Origin: an uncultured Clostridia bacterium
Lineage (GTDB): Bacteria > Bacillota > Clostridia > Oscillospirales > Acutalibacteraceae
DNA: 64,000 bases
Assembly: GCA_937892525.1 (NCBI GenBank)
Contig: CALAEV010000024.1
Coordinates: 1-64,000, forward strand
Reading direction: 5' to 3'
Shown: piece after piece, positions 25,428 through 34,475 of the stretch
Layout of the letters: each line of letters starts with the position of its first letter
Numbering within the stretch: the stretch's first letter is position 1
Position numbers and translations under genes: made by a program
The notes under the pieces: generated by a model
Told to the model about the DNA's origin: nothing
Database searches by the model: none
The model's input: only the letters and a program-made list of their open reading frames with translations

Positions 25428-26068
25428 TTACATTCCTCCCACAGACGAACAATTTCATCCATAACTCTCTTTGCCACACGCTTGTTTTCAGACGTTTTAC
25501 CACCATCTGTAAATCCCATAGTTTCATATTTAATTGGCTCACCGAATTTAACAATAACTTTTGAACCTTTTTTGTCTTTGTTCTCCATATAAATTGCAGT
25601 AGGAATAACATCTGCCCTAGCGTGACGAGCGATATAACCAACACCGGATTTAGCTTCATGTGGTACGCCATCTGGAGAACGTGTACCTTCAGGGAAAATG
25701 CAAAGCACTTCCCCCCTACGAACAAGCTCAACTGCATAATTGATTGCTCTCATATCACCTTTGCCACGCATAATAGGAAATCCATTTAACCCAATAATTG
25801 CTTTTGCAAGCAATGGATTTTTGAATAACTCATACTTACCAATATAATAGAACAAACGCTTAGACGCCATTGCAATCAATAATGGGTCAAACTCTGTAAC
25901 ATGATTAGGTGCAATAATAAATTTATCATTACGCTCAATATTTTCAAGACCTATGTACTCCACTTTGTAATATGTTTTACAAAAAAGATTGCCTATAGGT
26001 CTTATAACGTTCATTAAATTTCGTTTTTTAAATTCACCAAAATTATAATTGTTGACTTTTTCAGACAT
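25424..26068 (-). CDS. plsC: 1-acyl-sn-glycerol-3-phosphate acyltransferase
   Basis: A 214-residue PlsC-family acyltransferase that makes phosphatidic acid from lysophosphatidic acid at the membrane. Motif I is NHVTEFDPLL (catalytic His and Asp), and motif III is FPEGTRSPDG. No long membrane helix is seen. It sits between cmk and ispH-S1 with 1- and 4-base overlaps, an arrangement common in Clostridia. Confidence 0.92.
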   Translation of the reverse strand: MSEKVNNYNFGEFKKRNLMNVIRPIGNLFCKTYYKVEYIGLENIERNDKFIIAPNHVTEFDPLLIAMASKRLFYYIGKYELFKNPLLAKAIIGLNGFPIMRGKGDMRAINYAVELVRRGEVLCIFPEGTRSPDGVPHEAKSGVGYIARHARADVIPTAIYMENKDKKGSKVIVKFGEPIKYETMGFTDGGKTSENKRVAKRVMDEIVRLWEECK

Positions 26069-26730
26069 TATAATTTCTCCTCAACAGTCTGGACGATTTT
26101 ATTAATTGATTCTTCAAGTGTATAGTTTGTTGTGTTAACAATTACAGAATCTTCAGCAGGTTTTAATGGTGCAATTTCACGATGTGAGTCGTTATAGTCA
26201 CGAACACGCAAATCATCAAGTACTTCCTGATATGTTACACTGCTACCTTTTTCCTGAAGTTCCTTATATCTTCTCATTGCTCTCTCGGTGTCATCAGCAG
26301 TTAAGAAAATTTTTACCTGAGCATTTGGAAGAACAACAGTGCCAATATCACGACCATCCATAATGCAATTGTTCTTTGCAGCAATATCGCGTTGTAAATC
26401 AAACAAGAATGCACGAACTGATGGAATTGCTGAAACATTTGAAGCAGCCATAGAAGCTTCAGGAAGCCTGATTTCAGTTGAAACATCATCGCCATTAAGG
26501 AAAACATGCTGAACGCCGTCAATAAACTTTAACTCAACTGTAATTTCACTAAGAATTGTGCCAACACCGTCAGCATCTGTTGTTTCAATACCTTTACGAA
26601 GGCAATAAACACCAACTGCTCTGTAAAGAGCACCTGTATCAACATAAATATATCCTAATTTCTGTGCGGCTGCACGAGCAACTGTACTTTTGCCTGCACC
26701 TGCAGGTCCGTCAATAGCAACATTAATCAT
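26068..26730 (-). CDS. cmk: Cytidylate kinase
   Basis: A 220-residue (d)CMP kinase: P-loop IDGPAGAGKSTVARAAA, CMP-binding YVDTGALYRAV, DGRDIGTVVLPNA, and a C-terminal lid with RYKELQEKG. It phosphorylates CMP and dCMP for nucleotide synthesis. The ATG at 26730 has the GAGGTG site; the ATG at 26745 overlaps that site and is rejected. Stop and plsC start overlap by one base (TAATG). Confidence 0.95.
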   Translation of the reverse strand: MINVAIDGPAGAGKSTVARAAAQKLGYIYVDTGALYRAVGVYCLRKGIETTDADGVGTILSEITVELKFIDGVQHVFLNGDDVSTEIRLPEASMAASNVSAIPSVRAFLFDLQRDIAAKNNCIMDGRDIGTVVLPNAQVKIFLTADDTERAMRRYKELQEKGSSVTYQEVLDDLRVRDYNDSHREIAPLKPAEDSVIVNTTNYTLEESINKIVQTVEEKL

Positions 26731-26734
26731 AAAT

Positions 26735-27985
26735 TTACACCTCATCTGTATTACTTGCGGAGATACCCGCTAAATGTCCTGTTGAAAATGCGATTTGCAG
26801 ATTAAATCCGCCTGTATAACCATCGCAATCGATAACTTCACCTGAAAAATATAATCCTTTACAGATTTTGCTTTCCATGGTTTTAGGATTAATTTCACTT
26901 ACTTTTATGCCGCCAGCTGTAACAATTGCCTCTGAAATATCATTAAAATCCATAACAGTAAGTTTTATTGATTTGATTGTATCGACAAGCATTTTTCTCA
27001 TTTCTTTTGTAATCTGATTAATTTTTTCAGACTGCTTAATTTGTGCCGATTTCAACACAGGAGAAATTAAAGATTTTGGCAATAAAAGTGCTAAAACATT
27101 TGAAATTGATTTATTACTATTATTTGCAAAATCGCGAAGTATTCTTGCATCAAGTTTTTCATGTGAAAGTGCAGGTTTTAAGTCAAGGTATATTTCATAT
27201 CTGCCTTTCTCCATATCTCGCATGTGAGCACTTGCTGACAAAATCATTGGCCCTGATACCCCAAAGTGTGTGAAAAGCATTTCACCAAAATCGTCATAGA
27301 TTTCTTTTTTCTTTTTCGTATCATAAACTTTTATTGCAACATTTTTAAGGGACAATCCCATACACTCACTACAAAGTCCCTCACGACAAACAAGAGCAGA
27401 TAATGATGGTTTCAACTCTGTAACAGTATGACCTACGCTTTTTGCAAGTTTATAGCCATCGCCACTTGAACCAGTACGAGGATATGAAAGTCCACCAGTT
27501 GCAATTATAACGGAATCAGAATAATAAGTATTTCCTGACTCAGTTTCCACACCTTTAATTTTGCCGTTTTCAGTTATTAAGCTAATAACTCGTTCCGTTT
27601 TTCGACTTACACCAGTGTCAGTAATATATTTATTAAGAGCGTCAACTATATCTACAGCTTTATCACTTACAGGGAAAACACGATTACCACGTTCAACTTT
27701 TAACTCAACGCCGTAGTCCTCGAAAAAATCCATTACATCATGATTATCAAATGACGAAAACGCACTATAAAGGAATCTACCGTTACCAGGAATATTCTGA
27801 ATAAATGACTGAACATCATCAACATTATTTGTAACGTTACATCTGCCCTTACCAGTTATCATAACTTTTCGTGCAATTTTTTCATTACGTTCAAGAAGTA
27901 GCACATCGGCACCATTATCAGCTGCAACGCCTGCTGCCATTGTGCCTGCTGCACCTGCACCAATTACAATTACTTTTTTATTCAT
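26735..27985 (-). CDS. FAD-dependent oxidoreductase, HI0933/BaiN family
   Basis: A 416-residue flavoprotein. It has an N-terminal dinucleotide fold VIVIGAGAAGTMAAGVAA, then RKVMITGKGRCNVTNN, the family hallmark, an ATGGLSYPRTGSSGDGY motif, and a C-terminal FAD-contact GEVIDCDGYTGGFNLQIAFSTG. Members are widespread and mostly of unknown function; BaiN from Clostridium scindens is linked to bile acid metabolism, but that cannot be assumed here. The ATG at 27985 overlaps the end of the rpiR-type gene by 8 bases; the longer frame to 28069 is rejected. Confidence 0.9.
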   Translation of the reverse strand: MNKKVIVIGAGAAGTMAAGVAADNGADVLLLERNEKIARKVMITGKGRCNVTNNVDDVQSFIQNIPGNGRFLYSAFSSFDNHDVMDFFEDYGVELKVERGNRVFPVSDKAVDIVDALNKYITDTGVSRKTERVISLITENGKIKGVETESGNTYYSDSVIIATGGLSYPRTGSSGDGYKLAKSVGHTVTELKPSLSALVCREGLCSECMGLSLKNVAIKVYDTKKKKEIYDDFGEMLFTHFGVSGPMILSASAHMRDMEKGRYEIYLDLKPALSHEKLDARILRDFANNSNKSISNVLALLLPKSLISPVLKSAQIKQSEKINQITKEMRKMLVDTIKSIKLTVMDFNDISEAIVTAGGIKVSEINPKTMESKICKGLYFSGEVIDCDGYTGGFNLQIAFSTGHLAGISASNTDEV

Positions 27986-28853
27986 TTTCGCCACCATCTG
28001 ACTTGTCATAAACCTGATATTCGTCCCAAATGCTTTCAAGTTTATTAAAATTGTTATATACTTCGTCACGACGACTGAATGTTACTGCAACAATAAGTGC
28101 ATTTATAAGACTTAAAGGTGCTACAAGGGAATCGACAACTGATACCATATCACTTTTTGCTACAAGAAGATTGTCAGCGTATTCAGCAATTGGCGAATCA
28201 GCAGAATCGGTAATTGCAATAATTTTTGTACCTCTGTCATTTATAAAACGAAGTGCGTTGATAGTTTGTTTTGAATATCTTGGAAAACTAATTGCAACGC
28301 AAACATCTTCTTCACTTATTCTGAACATCTGCTCAAACATTTCACTACCACTTGAAGTATCAATGAGCACAATATTTTCAAATACCGGATTTAAGTAAAA
28401 ATAAAGGAAACTTGCAAGTGCTGCTGAACTACGAACACCAAGTATGTATATTTTTCTTGCATTATTAATAGTTTCAACTGCCTTTGTAAATTCTTCTGTT
28501 GAAAGTTGTTCAAGAGTATTACGAATGAGCTCGATATCACCATTAAGAACTTTTTTAATAGCATCTTGTTCGCCTATAAGTGTGCTTGAAACTTCCATTC
28601 GCTGAACAGCAGTAAGCTTTGATTTTATCATTTGTTGAAGTTCTTTTTGGAGTTCAGGATAACCCTTAAATCCCATCTCAGTTGCAAAACGCACAACAGT
28701 AGATTCACTTACGCCTACTTTTTCACCTAATTTAGACGCAGTCATAAAAGCTGCTTTATCATAATTTTCAGTAATATACGCAACCAACTTTTTATGACCT
28801 TTAGACAATTTTTTAGTTTTTATATCAACTTTTGACAAAATAAAGTTTTTCAC
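27978..28853 (-). CDS. MurR/RpiR-family transcriptional regulator
   Basis: A 291-residue regulator: an N-terminal HTH_6 domain (KKLSKGHKKLVAYI, FMTASKLGEKVGVSESTVVRFATEMGF) and a C-terminal SIS sugar-phosphate-binding domain (KIYILGVRSSAALASFL, DVCVAISFPRYSKQTINAL). Regulators of this family respond to phosphosugars, such as MurNAc-6-phosphate. The start is GTG at 28853, after CAGGAG; the longer ATG frame to 28898 is rejected. It is first in the operon with baiN, cmk, plsC and ispH-S1. The nearby GH20/GH18 operon at 31.5-35.2 kb is a possible target. Confidence 0.9.
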   Translation of the reverse strand: MKNFILSKVDIKTKKLSKGHKKLVAYITENYDKAAFMTASKLGEKVGVSESTVVRFATEMGFKGYPELQKELQQMIKSKLTAVQRMEVSSTLIGEQDAIKKVLNGDIELIRNTLEQLSTEEFTKAVETINNARKIYILGVRSSAALASFLYFYLNPVFENIVLIDTSSGSEMFEQMFRISEEDVCVAISFPRYSKQTINALRFINDRGTKIIAITDSADSPIAEYADNLLVAKSDMVSVVDSLVAPLSLINALIVAVTFSRRDEVYNNFNKLESIWDEYQVYDKSDGGENE

Positions 28854-28888
28854 GAAAACAACTCCTGAATATAAATTCAACACGTAAA

Positions 28889-28918
28889 ATAATATCATTT
28901 TTTCATATTGAAAATCAA
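28889..28918 (-). promoter_or_regulatory. Promoter of the rpiR-baiN-cmk-plsC-ispH operon
   Basis: Minus strand TTGATT, 18-bp spacer, TATTAT. Confidence 0.6.
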
Positions 28919-28942
28919 GTATTTTGCAAGATTTCCTGCAAA

Positions 28943-30118
28943 TTATTTCGTTTTAATAACAGAATATGTCATTTCTGTTGAACAATTACCGGTTTTTTGC
29001 AAGGCAAGATTATATAAATCAGTAGATTTGTTTTCAAATTCAAACACCCTCAACGCACTATTTGAATTAAGATTAACAATGTCAGAATAATTCACAACAA
29101 AAGGCAAACTACATTTTTTAACAAGTTCACCAAATTTACTGCTAATCTGTGTATTAAAGCCTAATAATCTACAGTATGGCACAGAAATTTTTAAGTCGTC
29201 ATTTGTTACATTCATAATTGCAGATAACACTGCTCTTCTTATTCTTGAATGTGTGAATCGCTTTGTTTTAGCTTTATCATAAATTTCGTTGAGATTAACA
29301 CTTGTTTTAATAGATGAGGTTATCCTATTTTCAAGACCTTCATCCATATTAGCAATTTCAGGGTTTATTGTATTTGTTGAACGCAAAATAGAAAGTGCCG
29401 AAATATTAAATTTTTCTACATTAAGATATTCACCATTTACTAACGCATTTTTATAGATTTGATATGCATTATCAGGTACATACTTTTGAAAATCACAACC
29501 ATCATTTATAAGGTTACGGATATGTGTTGCAGATGCAAAATCGTCAACTGCAAAATTGTCGTTATAATTTGCGCCCTTGCGATTTACTGTTATAGGTTTA
29601 ATATTGTAGTTATTCTTTCTAATAGCGGTTATATATTCAATTGCAAGGATATTATTCGGCGAAGAAATATCGCAATCGCAATTATATTCATCAAACGCCA
29701 TTTGTCTTGCAGTTGGGTAACTAACTCCACTTTCAAGATGCTTTTTGATTTTATTATCAAAATCGTTTGATAATAAAATTTCAACTGCATTTTCGATTTG
29801 AACAAGAGTGGTGTTTTCTGTGCCGAATGCAATTTTATCACAACCAAATGAATTTAAGATTTTAATAGCACTTGACGCAAAAATCTCTGCACTTGCAGTT
29901 GCATATAAAAATGGTAATTCAAGAACAACGTCGGCACCATTCATAAGTGCTGATTTTACTCTGTATTCCTTCGGAAAAGTTGCCGGCTCTCCCCTTTGCA
30001 CAAAGTTACCACTCATAACGCATACAACAATATCGCCGTCATTCTTGACAGCGTCAATTAAATACTTATGACCATTGTGAAAAGGATTAAACTCACAAAC
30101 AATTCCTATTACGGACAT
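28943..30118 (-). CDS. tmcAL: tRNA(Met) cytidine acetate ligase TmcAL
   Basis: A 391-residue nucleotidyltransferase-fold protein: GIVCEFNPFHNGHKYLI (HxGH-like ATP site), CVMSGNFVQRGEP, GADVVLELP and FGTENTTL are hallmarks of TmcAL (YlbM). It uses acetate and ATP to form N4-acetylcytidine at the wobble base of elongator tRNA-Met. It is transcribed away from ackA, the acetate kinase gene, on the other side of a short shared intergenic region; both use acetate, though this may be coincidence. Confidence 0.93.
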   Translation of the reverse strand: MSVIGIVCEFNPFHNGHKYLIDAVKNDGDIVVCVMSGNFVQRGEPATFPKEYRVKSALMNGADVVLELPFLYATASAEIFASSAIKILNSFGCDKIAFGTENTTLVQIENAVEILLSNDFDNKIKKHLESGVSYPTARQMAFDEYNCDCDISSPNNILAIEYITAIRKNNYNIKPITVNRKGANYNDNFAVDDFASATHIRNLINDGCDFQKYVPDNAYQIYKNALVNGEYLNVEKFNISALSILRSTNTINPEIANMDEGLENRITSSIKTSVNLNEIYDKAKTKRFTHSRIRRAVLSAIMNVTNDDLKISVPYCRLLGFNTQISSKFGELVKKCSLPFVVNYSDIVNLNSNSALRVFEFENKSTDLYNLALQKTGNCSTEMTYSVIKTK

Positions 30119-30157
30119 AAATTTACCTCTTTTTTCAAATATTTGGTAAAAGAAACC

Positions 30158-30186
30158 TTGAAATTCAACAAATATAAGTATATAAT
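30158..30186 (+). promoter_or_regulatory. Promoter of ackA
   Basis: TTGAAA, 17-bp spacer, perfect TATAAT, giving a leader of about 45 bases. Confidence 0.75.
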
Positions 30187-30237
30187 AATACAGATTTGAT
30201 ATTACTTCAAGAAATTTTTTGAATGGAGATGTAAATA

Positions 30238-31446
30238 ATGAAAGTTCTTGTTATTAACGCAGGTAGTTCATCACTTAAATATCAGCTTATTGATATGAAT
30301 GATGAAAGCGTAATCGCAAAAGGTATTTGCGAAAGAGTTGGTGCTGATGACTCATGTATCAGCTTCAAAACACCAGACGGCAAAAAAATTGAATACAAAA
30401 CTCCTATGAGCAACCACACAGCAGCATTTGCTGAGGTTAAAAAGGTTCTTACAGAGGGCGAATACAAAGTTATTGATGATATCAGCGAAATTACAGCTGT
30501 TGGTCATCGTGTTGTTCAGGGTGGTTCTCTTTTCAACAAGAGTATGCTTGTAACTGATGAGGTTATTAAGGGCATTGAAGAAATGTGTGCTCTTGCTCCA
30601 CTTCACAATCCTGCACATATTCAGGGTATTAATGCAAGTATCGAGCTCTTTGGTAAAGAAGTTCCTCAGGTTGCAGTTTTTGATAATGCTTTCCACAGCA
30701 CAATGCCTGCTGAAGCATACACTTTCCCTGTACCTTATGAGTTCTACGAGAAATATCAAGTTCGTAAATACGGCTTTCATGGTACTTCACATCGCTTTGT
30801 AAGTGCAAGATGTGCAGAAGTAATGGGCAAAAACATTGAAGACCTTAAGATTGTTACTTGCCACCTTGGTAACGGTTCATCAATCACAGCAGTTAAAGGT
30901 GGTAAAGTAATTGATACAACAATGGGTCTTACACCACTTGATGGTCTTATTATGGGTACTCGTTGTGGCGCTGTTGACCCATCAGCGATTCTTTTCATTA
31001 TGGAAAAAGAAAACCTTTCAGTTAAGGAAATGGATACACTTCTTAACAAAAAGTCAGGTATTCTTGGTATTTCAGGTCTTTCATCAGATGACCGTGATGT
31101 AAAGGCTGCAGCTGCTGAAGGTAACAAGCAATGTGCACTTGCAAGAAACATTCTTGCATATCAGATTAAGAGATATATCGGTGCTTACACTGCTGCTATG
31201 GACGGTATTGATGCTATCGTATTCACAGGTGGTATCGGCGAAAACGCTGATGATATTCGTGCAAAGGTTTGTAAAGAACTTACATTCCTTGGAATTGAAA
31301 TCGACGAAGAATATGGTAAGACTCTTGTTAAGGGTGCTGAAGGCGAACTTTCAACAGCAAACTCAAAAGTTAAAGTTTATGTTCTTCCTACAAACGAAGA
31401 ACTTGTTATTGCAAGAGATACAAGAGACATTGTAAACGCTCTTTAA
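30238..31446 (+). CDS. ackA: Acetate kinase
   Basis: A 402-residue acetokinase. It has the N-terminal VLVINAGSSSLKYQL, HNPAHIQGI, the signature DTTMGLTPLDGLIMGTR and GGIGENADDIR. It makes ATP from acetyl phosphate, the final step of acetate fermentation. It has its own promoter and terminator, without pta next to it. Confidence 0.97.
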   Translation: MKVLVINAGSSSLKYQLIDMNDESVIAKGICERVGADDSCISFKTPDGKKIEYKTPMSNHTAAFAEVKKVLTEGEYKVIDDISEITAVGHRVVQGGSLFNKSMLVTDEVIKGIEEMCALAPLHNPAHIQGINASIELFGKEVPQVAVFDNAFHSTMPAEAYTFPVPYEFYEKYQVRKYGFHGTSHRFVSARCAEVMGKNIEDLKIVTCHLGNGSSITAVKGGKVIDTTMGLTPLDGLIMGTRCGAVDPSAILFIMEKENLSVKEMDTLLNKKSGILGISGLSSDDRDVKAAAAEGNKQCALARNILAYQIKRYIGAYTAAMDGIDAIVFTGGIGENADDIRAKVCKELTFLGIEIDEEYGKTLVKGAEGELSTANSKVKVYVLPTNEELVIARDTRDIVNAL

Positions 31447-31468
31447 TTCTTAATATTTCACAAAGATT

Positions 31469-31496
31469 AAGCCGTGCTGAAAAGCACGGCTTTTTT
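31469..31496. terminator. Terminator of ackA (bidirectional)
   Basis: A perfect 10-bp stem AAGCCGTGCT with AGCACGGCTT, GAAA loop and six T residues. It separates ackA from the convergent GH18 gene. Confidence 0.92.
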
Positions 31497-31500
31497 GCAT

Positions 31501-32892
31501 CTAGTTTCTAGTCTCAAGTGCAGTTTGTACTGCTTTGAAGAGTGATAAATCACTTTCATAATCCACATCACAAGTATAGTGCCACACCATTACTCCACCA
31601 AGACCATAGTCATTTGCAAATGCAGTTTTATCTTTAATCATCTGCACACCATTAAAACTGGTAGTTATATCGCCACTTGTAACGCCATTCATATAAGATT
31701 TTGCAACAGTATTTTTGAATGGATTATTCTCTAAATCTCCTGCAATTTGAGCATAAGATGGCCATGCTTCTTCGCCACCGTGAGTTCTTCCATAAAATGG
31801 CAATCCTAAATCACATTTTGACAAGTCATAACCACGTTTAATGAAATCCTTAACTGCCATTGCACCACCAACAGTTGCAAATTCAGCGTGGGCATTATAC
31901 TCACCCATATTATCATATGCCATAATTTCCACTCTATCAAGCACTTTAATAGCATCTTTTGATATATTGGAACTCCAATGTGAGAATGCAGCACCAAGAA
32001 TATAATCACCTAATTGTGAATCAAGTTTCACAAGGTAATCGGAATAGTCATTTACGCTTTCTGGCTTATAGGGATATTCATAGTCAAAGAATATTCCATC
32101 AAATTCATAAGTTTCTAAAAGATTAAGAATATTTTTAGTCAAAGTGTCTCCGTTATCAACAAATGCTAGACTATGAAGTCTTTCTTTGTCGTCAGAATCC
32201 ACACCATCTGGGCCTAAAATATTACAATGAATTTTTGCATCAGGATTAGTTTCTTTAATGTCTTTAATAATATCATTGAAGATTGTTTCGCCATCTACCA
32301 TTTCGCCATTAATATCAAGGTCTTGAAGATAAACATTTCCGTTTTCATCAAATCTTGCAACGCCAAACAAAATTATATCTGTTAAAGTATTCATTTTTTT
32401 AGTGTCTATATTTTCGTTACCATAAAACCATTGGCAAACAAGATATGAAGTTATGCGAAACTCTTCATTTCTATTTTCTTTAACGTTAAGTACATCAATA
32501 CTTTTAAGGTTATATTGACTCTCATTTGATGAGTTAATACAAATTTTAAGTGATTTTGCAGTATGCTCACCGATTTCACAATATCTATACTCACCAACTC
32601 TATCTTGTTGGTATATTGACTTATATTCTCCGTTTTCGTCTTCAATCCAGATTGAGAATTTATCAATTTGATTGTCTTTTTCTTTAAGAACTACGGTATC
32701 AAAAGTAGTTTCTTCTGCAAAACGAACTTCAATAAAAGTTCCCTCTGCTGCAACAACACCTTTTAAGTCACCTATAATTTCAGCATTTTCCATTATACTA
32801 AAACTCTTATCATTATTATTCTTAAAAGAACCACAAGCCGTTAATGAAAATAAAAGCACAATAACTAATAATATGGAAATTATTCTTTTCAT
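31501..32892 (-). CDS. Glycoside hydrolase family 18-like lipoprotein
   Basis: A 463-residue lipoprotein; lipobox SLTAC with Cys20. Residues about 35-145 resemble a discoidin/CBM32-type beta-sandwich (FIEVRFAEETTFDTVVLKE, YRYCEIGEHTAKSLKICI). A GH18 barrel follows. Its catalytic loop is DGIFFDYEYP: the acid is Glu272 with Asp270 and Asp265, but the second Asp of the usual DxxDxDxE is Phe268. Other family strands are visible (VEIMAYDNMGEYN, GLPFYGRTHGG, GGVMVWHYTCD). It would cleave beta-1,4-GlcNAc-containing glycans outside the cell. It is the third gene of an operon, 2 bp behind the GH20 gene. Confidence 0.88.
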   Translation of the reverse strand: MKRIISILLVIVLLFSLTACGSFKNNNDKSFSIMENAEIIGDLKGVVAAEGTFIEVRFAEETTFDTVVLKEKDNQIDKFSIWIEDENGEYKSIYQQDRVGEYRYCEIGEHTAKSLKICINSSNESQYNLKSIDVLNVKENRNEEFRITSYLVCQWFYGNENIDTKKMNTLTDIILFGVARFDENGNVYLQDLDINGEMVDGETIFNDIIKDIKETNPDAKIHCNILGPDGVDSDDKERLHSLAFVDNGDTLTKNILNLLETYEFDGIFFDYEYPYKPESVNDYSDYLVKLDSQLGDYILGAAFSHWSSNISKDAIKVLDRVEIMAYDNMGEYNAHAEFATVGGAMAVKDFIKRGYDLSKCDLGLPFYGRTHGGEEAWPSYAQIAGDLENNPFKNTVAKSYMNGVTSGDITTSFNGVQMIKDKTAFANDYGLGGVMVWHYTCDVDYESDLSLFKAVQTALETRN

Positions 32893-32894
32893 AA

Positions 32895-34475
32895 TTATTC
32901 CCCTTTTTTAATTTTTTCGTTATATGCAAATTCAGCTCCACGATTACCAAGATGGTAAACCGAACGGTTTTTAACTCCGAATTTCTTCTTTTCAAGTCTA
33001 GAATAATTAATATTTTTTGATTGCATATACATCTTGAAAAAATCAAGTCGTTTATAGAAATCCTTATAGTTTTTGAATTTATCTTCGGTCCATGCTACTT
33101 CTGCAAGAGCAAAAATTCTTGGGTACACAGAAAACTCCCAAGCATCGTATGTATCAATCCACTCTGCCCAAGATTCAAATTCAACACCAAGAACATTTTT
33201 CTCGTTTACAAAGCCGGACTTTGCCACATTATAGTTATAAACCTTTTTAAGTGGCACTTGAGCATGAGAAAAGTCAAAATACAAGGTAGGACAAGGCGAA
33301 ACAATAAATTTTCTCTTATCATTTTCACGCTTTGCCCAAGCAGGATTACGATAAATCCAATACTGACCTACAATATCAGTATCAGTATTCTCGCCTATAC
33401 CGTCATTCCATTCAATGCTTGCTTTACCAAGATTTTTGAGCATATCGTTAACTCGATTATTAAAATAAACCTGTAAATCTTTGCCTTTTTCAATACCGAG
33501 TTCTTTCATTTTTTGTTGACATACAGAGCATTCATTTTCCCATATCTTATGACCTTTTGATGCTTCGTCGCCACCCATATGAAAATATTTATATGGGAAT
33601 AATTCGCATACTTCAGTTAAGAGTTTTTCAACAAAATCATAAGTTTCGTTCTGACCTGCACAAAGCACATCTTTTGTAATTCCATTTTCACAAAATACTT
33701 CGTATTCGCCTTTAAGACAGGAGAGTTCAGGATATGCTGCAAGAATAGCAACAGTATGACCCGGTAAATCAATTTCCGGAATTATATCAATACACAAACT
33801 GCTTGCATATTCTACAATTTCACGGATTTCATCTTTTTTATAATAATAAAAATACTCGTTACCACCTTTTTTAAGTTCAGGAAATGCAAGGTTATTACAT
33901 CCACAAAGCAACTCGTATTTTCTTTTACTACTGATTTCATTAAGAAGTGGAAACTCTTCACTTTCAATTCTATAGCCTTGGTCATCGCACAAATGCCAAT
34001 GAAATTTGTTAAGTTTTAAAAGCGCCATATTATCAAGGGCTTTTTTTACAGCTTCTACACCAAAAAAGTGACGAGCTTCATCCATCATACCACCACGATA
34101 TGAATATTTAGGATAGTCGTAAATACTACAACAATTAAGCACAGCAACACCGTCAGAACTCTTCGCCTGCATAAGCATAATTTTAAGAGTCACAGCACCA
34201 TAAAATGCACCATTTTCATCAGACGCAGAAACTGTAATACCATCTGTTGCGATTTTTAATCTATATGCTTCACTTTTAAGAGACGCATCTTTATTAAATT
34301 TAATTGAACCATCATTTGCGTCCGTTTTGGTTTTAAGAAAACCTGAAAGATACTTTCCTGCCTTGATAAACTCAGGAATACAAAGAACTGCAGTATCTTG
34401 TGTAACCGTGTATGTACCATCATTCACAGTGTATTTTTGCGGTTTAGGAATAATACTATACTTTGGTTTGCTCAT
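32895..34475 (-). CDS. Glycoside hydrolase family 20 (beta-N-acetylhexosaminidase)
   Basis: A 526-residue enzyme. An N-terminal alpha/beta domain (IIPKPQKYTVNDGTYTV, about 1-115) precedes the GH20 barrel (RGGMMDEARHFFGVEAVKKALDNMA, FHWHLCDDQGYRIE). The catalytic pair Asp303-Glu304 is in HMGGDEASKGH. Substrate-assisted removal of terminal GlcNAc or GalNAc is expected. No signal peptide is seen, so it is probably cytoplasmic, unlike the GH18 partner. It overlaps the GDPD gene by 4 bases (ATGA) and precedes the GH18 gene by 2 bp. Confidence 0.95.
   Translation of the reverse strand: MSKPKYSIIPKPQKYTVNDGTYTVTQDTAVLCIPEFIKAGKYLSGFLKTKTDANDGSIKFNKDASLKSEAYRLKIATDGITVSASDENGAFYGAVTLKIMLMQAKSSDGVAVLNCCSIYDYPKYSYRGGMMDEARHFFGVEAVKKALDNMALLKLNKFHWHLCDDQGYRIESEEFPLLNEISSKRKYELLCGCNNLAFPELKKGGNEYFYYYKKDEIREIVEYASSLCIDIIPEIDLPGHTVAILAAYPELSCLKGEYEVFCENGITKDVLCAGQNETYDFVEKLLTEVCELFPYKYFHMGGDEASKGHKIWENECSVCQQKMKELGIEKGKDLQVYFNNRVNDMLKNLGKASIEWNDGIGENTDTDIVGQYWIYRNPAWAKRENDKRKFIVSPCPTLYFDFSHAQVPLKKVYNYNVAKSGFVNEKNVLGVEFESWAEWIDTYDAWEFSVYPRIFALAEVAWTEDKFKNYKDFYKRLDFFKMYMQSKNINYSRLEKKKFGVKNRSVYHLGNRGAEFAYNEKIKKGE

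Noticed and set aside
26735..27985. Bile-acid enzyme BaiN
   Set aside because: The family match is good but broad, and no bai genes accompany it; it lies in a housekeeping operon.
30352..30780. 142-codon minus-strand frame over ackA
   Set aside because: A shadow of the strongly conserved acetate kinase gene; composition is typical of antisense reading.
33021..33476. 151-codon plus-strand frame inside the GH20 gene
   Set aside because: Antisense shadow of the catalytic domain.
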